Under the pieces are notes generated by a model. It had not been told where the DNA came from. It did not search any database and saw only the letters and a program-made list of their open reading frames with translations. The translations under genes were made by a program, and so were the position numbers. From Legionellales bacterium (GTDB lineage: Bacteria; Pseudomonadota; Gammaproteobacteria; Legionellales; Legionellaceae), in assembly GCA_027449905.1 (NCBI GenBank), contig DAIDKT010000099.1, positions 1 through 58,296 on the forward strand: a stretch of 58,296 bases of DNA, given 5' to 3'. Shown here in pieces: positions 25,222-33,964 of this stretch; positions within the stretch are counted from its first letter, which is position 1, and each line of letters opens with the position of its first letter.

Positions 25222-25304
25222 GGGTCTGTTGACAATTCATTTTCTGATGCCATTGTCCCGCGACTTGTTCGCGGGACGTCGAGATCTGAATTGTCAACAC
25301 GCCC
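25222..25304. mobile_element. 83-bp internally deleted MITE-like element, GGGTCTGTTGAC family
   Basis: It starts GGGTCTGTTGACAATTCA and ends TGAATTGTCAACACGCCC, with TA at both edges (25220-25221 and 25305-25306). The middle keeps one copy of the hairpin CCCGCGACTTGTTCGCGGG, where the element at 19859-20018 has two inverted copies. The shorter length suggests internal deletion. It lies in the long gene-free stretch between tRNA-Arg and the MaoC-Pta gene. Confidence 0.75.
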
Positions 25305-25431
25305 TACTATAATCTGATTAAAGTACCCCTACATTTGGGGTAGAGCCCAATTGGCAGGATTTCTTTTTAATGATACTTTTTGACAGGTCGCATGTATTAT
25401 GTTTACTTTGGGTACTCAATAATGGGGTAAT

Positions 25432-26832
25432 ATGATGGCTTTTATAGAAAATAAAACGTTTGATGAACTGAAGCTTGGAGACGCAGCCAGCATCAAGCGC
25501 ACATTAACCCCAAAAGACATCAAGCTTTTCTCTATCATGTCCGGAGATGTGAATCCTGCTCACGTGGATCCTGACTATGCAAAAGATGATATGTTTCACA
25601 AAATTATTGCACAGGGAATGTGGGGTGCATCACTGATATCAGCCGCACTGGGCACAGAGCTTCCAGGGCCCGGTACAATTTATTTGGATCAAACGCTAAA
25701 ATTTACAGCCCCTGTTGTACCAGGAGACACAATCACCGTTACCGTAACGGTGACTGATAAAAAACCTGAAAAACATATTGTCAATTTAGCTTGCACGTGT
25801 ATAAATCAAAATAATAAAATTGTTATCAGTGGCGTTGCCACGGTTATTGCACCAACAGTCAAAGTAAAACGAAAAAAAATTGTATTGCCGAAGGTGACGA
25901 TTAAAAAGAAAACAGGCGAATGGTATAATAAATTAATTTTACTAACCAAAAATTTAACGCCACTTAAGACAGCCATTGTTCATCCAGTCGACAAACTGTC
26001 ATTGCAAGGCGCCATTGACGCTGCAAAAGAAAAAATTATTATCCCCATCCTGGTCGGTCCAAAGGATAAAATTCTGGCCGCAGCAAAGGATGCCAATCTT
26101 GATATATCCTCCTTTCAACTCATTTCAACCAAGCATAGCAATGAATCTGCCGAGGTTGCTGTACAACTTGTACGAGAAGGTAAAGTGGATGCATTAATGA
26201 AAGGAAAAATCCACACGGATGAGCTGATGGCGCCGGTTGTTAATAAAGAGACTGGTTTACTCACAGGGCGCAGGATGAGCCATGTCTTGTATGTCGAACC
26301 CCCTGAATATTTCAAACCGTTATTTATCTCTGATGCAGCACTGAATATTCGACCAAATTTACAGGAAAAAAAAGATATCACGCAAAATGCGATTGATTTG
26401 TTTCGAATTTTAGGTTTTGGAACGCCTAAGGTTGCCATTGTTTGTGCTGTTGAAACAGTCACGGAAAAAATGCCATCCACACTCGATGCAGCGGCCCTCA
26501 GTAAAATGGCAGAACGCGGGGAGATAACCGGTGCTGTTGTTGATGGTCCACTCGCTTTTGATAACGCCATTTCAATAGAATCGGCTCGTGAAAAAGGAAT
26601 TATATCTGATGTCGCTGGTTTCGCTGACATCATTATTGTGCCTGATATCGAAGCGGGCAATATGCTCTATAAAGAAATGACCTATATGTCTGGAATGGAA
26701 GCAGCCGGCCTGGTGATGGGTGCCAGAGTCCCCATTATTTTAACAAGCCGCGGAAGTGATGATATGTCTCGGACCGCATCATGTGCCATGGCGTTGGTAT
26801 ATGTACGTAACAAGGAAAAATTGCATGACTGA
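25432..26832 (+). CDS. MaoC-like hydratase fused to phosphate acetyl/butyryltransferase
   Basis: A 466-residue two-domain protein. Residues 1-145 are a MaoC hot-dog domain with the hydratase motif SGDVNPAHVDPDYA; residues about 160-466 are a PTA_PTB domain (GRRMSHVLYVEPP, the segment ending in GPLAFDNAIS, VPDIEAGNMLYKEM and LTSRGSDDMSRTAS). The second domain converts acyl-CoA and phosphate to acyl phosphate, and the next gene encodes acetate kinase, so together they can make ATP and acetate from acetyl-CoA. The hydratase domain suggests a link to hydroxyacyl-CoA turnover. Two adjacent ATGs (25432, 25435) are possible starts. The kinase gene overlaps its end by eight bases. Confidence 0.92.
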   Translation: MMAFIENKTFDELKLGDAASIKRTLTPKDIKLFSIMSGDVNPAHVDPDYAKDDMFHKIIAQGMWGASLISAALGTELPGPGTIYLDQTLKFTAPVVPGDTITVTVTVTDKKPEKHIVNLACTCINQNNKIVISGVATVIAPTVKVKRKKIVLPKVTIKKKTGEWYNKLILLTKNLTPLKTAIVHPVDKLSLQGAIDAAKEKIIIPILVGPKDKILAAAKDANLDISSFQLISTKHSNESAEVAVQLVREGKVDALMKGKIHTDELMAPVVNKETGLLTGRRMSHVLYVEPPEYFKPLFISDAALNIRPNLQEKKDITQNAIDLFRILGFGTPKVAIVCAVETVTEKMPSTLDAAALSKMAERGEITGAVVDGPLAFDNAISIESAREKGIISDVAGFADIIIVPDIEAGNMLYKEMTYMSGMEAAGLVMGARVPIILTSRGSDDMSRTASCAMALVYVRNKEKLHD

Positions 26833-27994
26833 TGTCATATTGGTTATTAACTCGGGTTCCTCTAGCATAAAGTTCTCTATTTATGCCGCTCGGAAAACCT
26901 TAAAGCTACTGTATCACGGTGAAATTGAGAGCATTTCAGAATCCCCTTTTTTAACCATATCCAATGACACACATCAACACATACTAAAACAAGCCATTCC
27001 ACTCAAGGGAACACAACAAGGGTTGCGTGCGTTCTTTAGTTGGTTTGAACATTTACAAGACATGAAATTAATAGCAGTCGGCCATCGTATCGTTCATGGC
27101 GGCAAGTATTTTCTTCAGCCCACATTGATAACCGACGAGGTCATCAATAAAATAGCCGATTTAATTCCCCTGGCTCCCTATCACGAGCCAGAAAGTCTTG
27201 AAGCCATCAAAATAATAAAAAACATCTACCCGGCCATATCACAAGTAGCCTGCTTCGACACGACATTTCATCAAACACAAGAAAAATTGGCAACATTATT
27301 TGCAATCCCACAAAAGTTAACAGACGAAGGTTTGCATCGTTATGGGTTTCACGGTCTTTCATATGAGTACATTGCCTCAGTCATCAATCAACACATTGGT
27401 GATGTCGGAAATAAACGGGTGATAGTAGCTCATTTGGGAAGTGGTGCGAGCATGTGCGCCATACACCAACACAAATGTGTCGCTACCTCGATGGGATTTA
27501 CAGCGCTGGATGGATTAATGATGGGAACACGATCTGGAACAATCGATCCTGGCGTTATTTTATACTTACTGCAAGAAAAAAAATGGTCGCTTAATCAAGT
27601 CAGCACCATGCTTTATCAAGAATCTGGTTTATTAGGGGTATCTGGTATCAGCAGCGATATGCGCGAGCTTCAATCCAGCGCGGATCCAAATGCTATCGCC
27701 GCAGTAGATTTGTTTTGCTTTATCGCGGCAAAAGAGTTGGCTGCGCTCTGTGGCATTCTACAAGGATGCGATGCAATTATTTTTACTGCAGGCATAGGTG
27801 AGCACTCATCAGTTGTGAGAAAAAAAATATGTGACCGCTTGGCGTGGTTAGGTGTTGTTTTAAATGAAAATGCGAATAACAGCCATGCATCCATTATCAG
27901 CAAAGAAACGAGCAAAATATGTGTCAGTGTTATCCCGACTAACGAAGAATATATGATTGCGCAACATACAATAAAATACAGTCTAATTAATTAA
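26825..27994 (+). CDS. ackA: Acetate kinase
   Basis: AckA interconverts acetyl phosphate plus ADP with acetate plus ATP. The 389-residue protein shows LVINSGSSSIKFSIY at the start, VGHRIVHGG, AHLGSGASMCAI, GLMMGTRSGTIDPG and FTAGIGEHSSVVR, covering both ATPase half-domains. ATG 26825 is chosen because the family begins at this residue; it overlaps the end of the upstream fusion gene, so the two are coupled. The size is slightly below the usual 400. Confidence 0.95.
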   Translation: MTDVILVINSGSSSIKFSIYAARKTLKLLYHGEIESISESPFLTISNDTHQHILKQAIPLKGTQQGLRAFFSWFEHLQDMKLIAVGHRIVHGGKYFLQPTLITDEVINKIADLIPLAPYHEPESLEAIKIIKNIYPAISQVACFDTTFHQTQEKLATLFAIPQKLTDEGLHRYGFHGLSYEYIASVINQHIGDVGNKRVIVAHLGSGASMCAIHQHKCVATSMGFTALDGLMMGTRSGTIDPGVILYLLQEKKWSLNQVSTMLYQESGLLGVSGISSDMRELQSSADPNAIAAVDLFCFIAAKELAALCGILQGCDAIIFTAGIGEHSSVVRKKICDRLAWLGVVLNENANNSHASIISKETSKICVSVIPTNEEYMIAQHTIKYSLIN

Positions 27995-28037
27995 AAAATG
28001 GGCTGAGTCCAGTTATGGGGATTATTGAAGTTATTTT

Positions 28038-29201
28038 TCAAACAAATTGTCCGGCAGCCCATCCAGATGACCACGCCCATTGAAAATTATATCCACCGAG
28101 CCAACCCGTGACATCCAATACTTCGCCAATAAAAAATAAACCCGGTACTTTTTGGGCTTCAAATGATTGTGAGGATACTTCATGACAGTCAACGCCTCCC
28201 AGCGTTACTTCTGCTGTGCGGTATCCTTCAGTGCCATTCGGTTTGATGACCCATTTTTGAAAAGCGTCCGCGATAAACAATAATTGCTTTTCATTCAACT
28301 GTTTTAATGGTTTATCCAATAGTTCAGGCTCTATAAAAACCCCTAATGCACGTTTCGCAATATAATTCCCCAAAATCGTTTTCAAAGCACTGTCCCGAAC
28401 CTTATTCCGCGCATCTACGAGTTCGCGATATAAATCAATCTTCGGCAATAATTGAATAAAAACCTCATCACCAGATTGCCAATATGATGAAATTTGTAAT
28501 ATGGCCGGCCCACTTAACCCTCGATGAGTAAACAAGAGATTTTCTTGAAATGATTGTCCATTGCAGCTGACCAAACTATCAACTGAAATCCCAGATAATC
28601 CTTCAAACCTCTGTTTATCTTCAGGATTCAATGTAAATGGCACTAGACCGGCGCGTGTGGGGAAAACAGACAAACCAAACTGAGCCGCAATTTGATAACC
28701 AAACGGGCTCGAACCTAAGGTCGGGATTGATAACCCCCCTGTGGCTACCACCAGCGATTCACACTGATAGAATGCATGATCCGTTCTAATGAGAAAAGAT
28801 TCACCGACTTTTTCGACAGAGTGAATCGTTTGATTCAGTTGGATGTTTACTGCCTGTTGCTGGCATGCTGAAACCAACATATTCACTATGTCGCTAGATT
28901 TGTTTTCGCAAAACAATTGACCGGGTGTTTTTTCAAAATATGGGATTCTATGGCGCTCTACCATGCTAATAAATGACCAGGGAGTATAACGAGATAGCGC
29001 TGACTTACAGAAATGAGGATTTCTGGAAATATAATGTTCATGGGTCGTGAAAGTATTCGTAAAATTACACCGCCCACCCCCTGACATGAGAATTTTTTTA
29101 CCAACTTTATTGCTTTTTTCAAGAATAACGACGCTCCGGCACCTGGCACCTGCCTCTATCGCACACATTAATCCGGCCGCACCCGCACCGATAATAACCA
29201 C
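28038..29201 (-). CDS. HI0933/YhiN-family FAD flavoprotein
   Basis: A 387-residue NAD(P)/FAD-dependent oxidoreductase of the HI0933 (BaiN-like) group, widespread but without an agreed physiological substrate. It has the Rossmann motif VIIGAGAAGLMCAIEAG, SGGGRCNFTNTF and the C-terminal FAD motif GLFFIGEVLDVTGWLGGYN. No ATG is in frame, so GTG 29201, directly at the Rossmann strand, is the likely start; it lies 17 bases after the alcohol dehydrogenase stop on the same strand, suggesting an operon. Confidence 0.9.
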   Translation of the reverse strand: MVIIGAGAAGLMCAIEAGARCRSVVILEKSNKVGKKILMSGGGRCNFTNTFTTHEHYISRNPHFCKSALSRYTPWSFISMVERHRIPYFEKTPGQLFCENKSSDIVNMLVSACQQQAVNIQLNQTIHSVEKVGESFLIRTDHAFYQCESLVVATGGLSIPTLGSSPFGYQIAAQFGLSVFPTRAGLVPFTLNPEDKQRFEGLSGISVDSLVSCNGQSFQENLLFTHRGLSGPAILQISSYWQSGDEVFIQLLPKIDLYRELVDARNKVRDSALKTILGNYIAKRALGVFIEPELLDKPLKQLNEKQLLFIADAFQKWVIKPNGTEGYRTAEVTLGGVDCHEVSSQSFEAQKVPGLFFIGEVLDVTGWLGGYNFQWAWSSGWAAGQFV

Positions 29202-29218
29202 ATCAATTGAGACTATTG

Positions 29219-30256
29219 CTAAAGCCCCATATCAATAACAAAACGATATTTCACATCGCTGGTTAATACCCGTTCATACGCTTGATTAATATAACTCATC
29301 GGTATCATCTCGATATCCGCAACTATCTGATGTTTTCCACAAAAATCTAACATCTCTTGGGTCTCAGCGATGCCGCCAATAAGTGAACCGGATAATTTTT
29401 TTCGTCCTTGAATCACACTAAATGGGCCAATTGAAAGCGGTTTCGGAGATACACCAAGCAAACACAGTGTCTTGTCTTGTTTTAATAAACTCATATACAT
29501 ATCAAGATTATGTTGAGCTGATACAGTGTCTATAATAAAATCGAACCGTCCTTTATGCTTATCCAAACTACGAGGATTTTTCGTCAAGATTACTTCATCT
29601 GCGCCTAATCGGATTGCATCCGCCTCTTTTTCTTCAGTTCGAGTAAATAAAACCACATTGGCCCCCATGGCATGGGCAATTTTAACAGCCATGTGACCTA
29701 ACCCTCCTAAACCAACGACACCAACGGTATCCTGTGGTCCAATATTCCAATGTTTGAGTGGAGAGTATGTCGTAATGCCAGCGCATAGCAAAGGGGCAAC
29801 CGCCGCTGGATTTAAATTTGGGGGAATTTTCAAAACAAATTTTTGATCAACAACAATATGATCTGAATAACCACCTTTCGTGATACTGTGATCTCTATCA
29901 ACACTGTTATAAGTGAAGATAGCTCCTTTGCTACATAATTGTTCAAAATCATCATGGCAAGCGCTGCAATCGCCACAAGAACCGACCATACAACCTACGC
30001 CTACAAGATCACCGGTCTTGTAGCGTGTCACCCTGGCTCCAACTTCCGCAACAACACCAACAATTTCATGGCCAGGTACTATTGGATAAACCGCACCACC
30101 CCATTCATTGCGAACAGAATGAATATCAGAATGACAAATTCCGCAGTATTGAATTTTGATAAGAACATCATCCTGAGCTACTGCCCGTCTATCAAACTCA
30201 TAATACTCCAATGGAGAATTTTCATCAAAACCTGCGTAACCTTTAGCCTTAATCAT
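29219..30256 (-). CDS. Zinc-dependent alcohol dehydrogenase (YahK/CAD-like)
   Basis: A 345-residue medium-chain dehydrogenase reducing aldehydes with NADPH. Catalytic zinc ligands are in QYCGICHSD and VPGHEIVG; structural zinc ligands are the four cysteines of GSCGDCSACHDDFEQLC; the cofactor motif is VVGLGGLGHMA. The closest groups by motif are the YahK and cinnamyl-alcohol dehydrogenase families; the natural substrate is unknown. ATG 30256 is preferred over one 11 codons upstream because GGGGG precedes it. Confidence 0.93.
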   Translation of the reverse strand: MIKAKGYAGFDENSPLEYYEFDRRAVAQDDVLIKIQYCGICHSDIHSVRNEWGGAVYPIVPGHEIVGVVAEVGARVTRYKTGDLVGVGCMVGSCGDCSACHDDFEQLCSKGAIFTYNSVDRDHSITKGGYSDHIVVDQKFVLKIPPNLNPAAVAPLLCAGITTYSPLKHWNIGPQDTVGVVGLGGLGHMAVKIAHAMGANVVLFTRTEEKEADAIRLGADEVILTKNPRSLDKHKGRFDFIIDTVSAQHNLDMYMSLLKQDKTLCLLGVSPKPLSIGPFSVIQGRKKLSGSLIGGIAETQEMLDFCGKHQIVADIEMIPMSYINQAYERVLTSDVKYRFVIDMGL

Positions 30257-30557
30257 CAGTAACCCCCGTGCATCCTGTTCGTGGATCAAGGATATCCTAA
30301 TTTAATGATAAAAGTAACCACCGCTGCGTCTCGCGGCCTATGTTTTCAAAAGTTGAATGATCAATAGACCTCTTGCATAACCTGCGCCTTTTGCATGATT
30401 GCGGCGTTATAAACATTTCTTCGGTGCTCATTTACTCATTGTTGTATGGCAATATTGTATGTTTCTTCGCTTTCATCCATAATATTTTTACTTTAGGGTC
30501 ATGGTGAATAAATAAAAGTCGGGTTGGTTTGGCTTTGTGATCTAGGGAGATTTTAAT
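30257..30557. other. Divergent intergenic region
   Basis: This 301-base stretch separates the divergent alcohol dehydrogenase and LysE genes. TTGAATGATCAATAGACC at about 30352-30369 is a possible decayed end of the GGGTCTGTTGAC element. A good ribosome site (AGGGAGA) lies before the LysE start. No clear gene, operator or riboswitch was seen. Confidence 0.35.
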
Positions 30558-31175
30558 ATGATTCATGCATTTATATATGGCATGCTTTTAGCGCTTGGGC
30601 TTATCGTGCCATTGGGTATACAGAATATTTTTATTTTCAATCAGGGCGCCAATCAAAAGCATTTTTTACACGCCATGCCCAGTGTGCTAACAGCCATCAT
30701 CTGTGACACTATTTTAATTATTTTCGCTGTCTTGGGTATTTCCGTTGTGATTTTTACAATACCCTGGTTAAAAACCAGTGTATTGCTCTTGGGTTTGTTT
30801 TTTTTGTTATATATGGGTTGGGTCACTTGGCATAACAAACCGAATCATTTGCTAGAAGGAAAAAAGCCTCTGCCCGCAAGAAAACAAATTGTTTTTTCTG
30901 CTTCGGTTTCTTTATTAAATCCTCACGCGCTATTGGACACGATTGGCGTAATTGGAACAAGCTCTTTGCATTTTGCCGGTCAGGAAAAGATGATGTTTAC
31001 CGGGGCATGTGTCCTTGTGTCTGTTTTTTGGTTTTTTGGTTTATCTGTTATGGGGCATTTTTTACATAGACTCGACACAACAGGTCGATGGTTACAAATC
31101 ATTAACAAGATATCCGCCCTGATTGTATGGTCAATTGCCTCCTATATTGGTTGGTTACTTATCGGTAATAGTTAA
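30558..31175 (+). CDS. LysE/ArgO-family amino acid exporter
   Basis: A 205-residue inner-membrane protein with six predicted helices. It shows the LysE family pattern: FIYGMLLALGLIVPLGIQN at the N-terminus (as LIVPLGIQNIFIFNQG), the motif FLLYMGWVTW and SVSLLNPHALLDTIGVIG. Members export basic amino acids such as Lys and Arg. AGGGAGA precedes the ATG. The last 21 bases overlap the end of the opposite phosphoesterase gene. Confidence 0.9.
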   Translation: MIHAFIYGMLLALGLIVPLGIQNIFIFNQGANQKHFLHAMPSVLTAIICDTILIIFAVLGISVVIFTIPWLKTSVLLLGLFFLLYMGWVTWHNKPNHLLEGKKPLPARKQIVFSASVSLLNPHALLDTIGVIGTSSLHFAGQEKMMFTGACVLVSVFWFFGLSVMGHFLHRLDTTGRWLQIINKISALIVWSIASYIGWLLIGNS

Positions 31176-32399
31176 AATAAGCGCCTCAGGATGAGCGATT
31201 TTGTCTTGAAATTTTTCATTGCCAGAAAGATAAAAACGTTCCATCTTATCAATGGTCAAATTACTCAGACAACTTAACATATTATTTTGCTGACTGTTAC
31301 AGTAATAATTTTTAAAATCATACAATTTACTAATTTGCACGACATCATCATGCTTGGTGAAATAATACGATTCATAATTGGTTAACCGCCATGCTGCGTT
31401 GTCTCTTGAATATGAAAACACCCTAAAAGACGGCGAATTACCGTGCGAGGTGGATAAGGCTGGGATCGAAAAAATACCCATCAAGTTTTTATGAGATGCA
31501 TCTTGAATGACGGTAATTTCATCTGTATGCGTGTGTCCTGTTAAAATACCGATAATTTGTCCTTGGTAAGCATCGACTAACTTTAAAAAGGCGGCCGTTG
31601 TCGTCGAAGACCAAAACTGAACACCATTATAAACATTCGCGCCTGGCGGGATATGCATGGTCAATAATACCGACTCATGGCGATATCTGGCCTCATCGAG
31701 TTGTCGGTTTAACCAGGTCAACTGTGTCGCAACATTTTCGTTCGTCCCATCTGCCGTGATGCGTGAAAACATAATAGAATTAAGGGTAATCAGCCTTAAA
31801 CCTGATTCAAGATAAGCGGAATAATAACCATCCTCTGTGTTTTCGTCGATGATACAAGGGAATCTATTAGACGAAAACTGGCAGACGACACCGGTTGACA
31901 GAAAATCATGGCCCCAACGATGGGTATCAAAGGCAATTGTCAACGGGGTAATTATGCCATTATTTTTAGCAACAGAGCTAAATGAACCATAGTTTTGTTG
32001 AACAGAGTCATTGTTGCCGAACGTGTACAAAATCGGAGTATCTGGGAACTGCTGAACGATGTAATTAAAAAAAAGACTCTCGGAGACCGTCGCGAATTCA
32101 CTGGTCGATCGATTATGTCCCACAATATCACCCAAATAAATCATAAATTTTGGTCTAGGAATTAAACCTTGTTTGATGTCACTCGCAATCTTGGCGATGA
32201 GTACTTCAAACATGGTTTTCTGCAAATCATTGAGGTGATTACGACCAGCTGGGCTAAATTCCATCTCATGACTGGTAACCGGATCTAGATGAACATCCGA
32301 AATAATAAGAAAAGTTGATTCATTTAAGGGTGGGGATGCATAAGCGAACTGCTGAATAACGAGTGTAAACAATAAAATGACGATTTGGTAGATGACCAT
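31155..32399 (-). CDS. Secreted metallophosphoesterase, acid sphingomyelinase-like
   Basis: A 414-residue calcineurin-type phosphoesterase with an N-terminal signal peptide (about residues 1-22, ending FAYAS). Metal-site motifs occur in order: SDVHLDP, YLGDIVGHN, TFGNNDS, TMHIPPGAN and GHTHTDE. This arrangement, with the long C-terminal region, resembles acid sphingomyelinase/ectonucleotide phosphodiesterase proteins, many of them eukaryotic. In an intracellular bacterium it could act on host or amoebal lipids or nucleotides after type II secretion; that is an inference. It converges on the LysE gene. Confidence 0.85.
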   Translation of the reverse strand: MVIYQIVILLFTLVIQQFAYASPPLNESTFLIISDVHLDPVTSHEMEFSPAGRNHLNDLQKTMFEVLIAKIASDIKQGLIPRPKFMIYLGDIVGHNRSTSEFATVSESLFFNYIVQQFPDTPILYTFGNNDSVQQNYGSFSSVAKNNGIITPLTIAFDTHRWGHDFLSTGVVCQFSSNRFPCIIDENTEDGYYSAYLESGLRLITLNSIMFSRITADGTNENVATQLTWLNRQLDEARYRHESVLLTMHIPPGANVYNGVQFWSSTTTAAFLKLVDAYQGQIIGILTGHTHTDEITVIQDASHKNLMGIFSIPALSTSHGNSPSFRVFSYSRDNAAWRLTNYESYYFTKHDDVVQISKLYDFKNYYCNSQQNNMLSCLSNLTIDKMERFYLSGNEKFQDKIAHPEALILTITDK

Positions 32400-32500
32400 T
32401 TAGTTCTCTCTTAAAGCCTATTAGCACACAAGATAAATTGTCAGGAAGCGAGGTTCTTAGACTGGCACAAACAGGCTTTGACGCCGTTCCGTCCAAAAAG

Positions 32501-32555
32501 GTTGGGCCTTAGCACCGCCTACGTGCTTTGAGTAGGTTAGGAGCCTTGGCCCAAC
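32501..32555. repeat. Two-tier intergenic hairpin
   Basis: GTTGGGCC (32501-32508) pairs with GGCCCAAC (32548-32555), and inside it AGCAC (32511-32515) pairs with GTGCT (32523-32527). It lies between the cysS stop and the divergently oriented phosphoesterase promoter region. Its right arm (CTTGGCCCAACAAAGAG) is nearly repeated at about 19590-19607. A small mobile repeat or an RNA element is possible; no T-tract marks it as a terminator. Confidence 0.5.
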
Positions 32556-32596
32556 AAAGAGCTTGGTCGGAAAGGCAGTCAAGGCCCACAAACACC

Positions 32597-33964
32597 CTAA
32601 ATCACTCGCCGCCAAGTTGTCCCATGAGCGGCATCCTCGAGTTCAATCCCTTGCTCCATCAAGGCTCGGCGAATTTCATCTGCACGATCCCAGTTTCGCT
32701 CAGCTCGAGCGCGCTCTCGCTCAGCGATGAGCGTTTCAATTGCGTCAGTACCCTCTGGTTGAACTGTCATGCCTGCTTGTAAAAAGGTATCGGGTACCTC
32801 CTGCAAGATGCCCATAATACCACCAAGATATTTCAATGTGGCTGCCAAGTGTGCAGATTTGGTTTTATTCACCTCATGGCTTAACTGAAATAAAACCGAC
32901 AACGCAATCGGGGTATTGAAATCATCCTCCATGGCTTCATTAAACTGATCGACCCAGTTTGCCAGATAGTCTTTATGACTGGTATCGAGATCCTTCAAAG
33001 ACTGATAAAGACGCATCAAAGCTTTACCAGCATTTTGTATCGTTTCCTTTGAATAATTTAAGGGGCTTCGATAATGGTTACTTAACAAGAAATAACGCAC
33101 CACTTCCGGATGATATATTTCTAAAACATCTTCAATGGTATAAAAATTTCCCGTTGATTTCGACATTTTTTCATGATTTACTTGCAGCATCCCCACGTGC
33201 AACCAATAATTTGCATATGGTTTGCAGGTTGCCGCTTCACTTTGGGCAATTTCATTTTCATGGTGAGGAAATTGTAAATCCTGTCCTCCGCCATGAATAT
33301 CAAAATGCTCTCCTAATTGATTCATCGCCATTGCTGAACACTCAATATGCCAGCCTGGTCGTCCTTCCCCCCAAGGTGATATCCAACAAGGCTCGCCAGC
33401 TTTGGCCTTTTTCCATAAGACAAAGTCCAATGGAGAGCGTTTTTCCTTGACCACTTCTACCCGAGCACCAGCCATCAAGCCATCGAGGTCTTTCTGTGAC
33501 AACTTACCATAATCCTGAAAACGAGACACCTCATAACACACATCACCATTGCCACTCACATAAGCATGACCAGATGCGATTAAACGTTTGATCAACTCAA
33601 TGATATGGGGAAGATGCTCGCTGGCGCGTGGCTCAGCATCAGGCGGGGTAATGCGCAATGCCCGCTCATCTTCATGCATTGCCTCAATATATGCTTCGGT
33701 CAGTGTTTGAATCGAAATAGCACGTTCATTAGCCCGGGCGATTATTTTATCGTCAATATCGGTGATATTGCGCACATACATCACCTCATACCCGGCATGT
33801 CTCAAAAATCTGACGATCACATCGAAACAAACCATGGAACGCGCATGCCCAAGATGACATCGATCATATACGGTGATACCACATACATAGAGTCCTATTT
33901 TACCTGATTGCAATGGCTTGAAAGGCTCTTTACTGCGGGTTAAAGAATTATACAAACTTAACAT
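32597..33964 (-). CDS. cysS: Cysteinyl-tRNA synthetase
   Basis: A class I synthetase of 455 residues charging tRNA-Cys. Seen: the zinc-site Cys in [17 protein letters not shown] (HIGH motif), GWHIECSAM, the [20 protein letters not shown] region (as FPHHENE) and the KMSKS loop. ATG 33964 overlaps the glnS stop by seven bases, so it is the third gene of a truA-glnS-cysS run. Confidence 0.97.
   Translation of the reverse strand: MLSLYNSLTRSKEPFKPLQSGKIGLYVCGITVYDRCHLGHARSMVCFDVIVRFLRHAGYEVMYVRNITDIDDKIIARANERAISIQTLTEAYIEAMHEDERALRITPPDAEPRASEHLPHIIELIKRLIASGHAYVSGNGDVCYEVSRFQDYGKLSQKDLDGLMAGARVEVVKEKRSPLDFVLWKKAKAGEPCWISPWGEGRPGWHIECSAMAMNQLGEHFDIHGGGQDLQFPHHENEIAQSEAATCKPYANYWLHVGMLQVNHEKMSKSTGNFYTIEDVLEIYHPEVVRYFLLSNHYRSPLNYSKETIQNAGKALMRLYQSLKDLDTSHKDYLANWVDQFNEAMEDDFNTPIALSVLFQLSHEVNKTKSAHLAATLKYLGGIMGILQEVPDTFLQAGMTVQPEGTDAIETLIAERERARAERNWDRADEIRRALMEQGIELEDAAHGTTWRRVI

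Noticed and set aside
24788..25431. Integrated island at the tRNA-Arg gene
   Set aside because: No duplicated tRNA 3' end, integrase or foreign-looking genes were found; only small repeats follow.
26115..26660. 181-codon minus-strand frame inside the MaoC-Pta gene
   Set aside because: Ser/Thr/Ile-rich shadow of a well-supported gene on the other strand.
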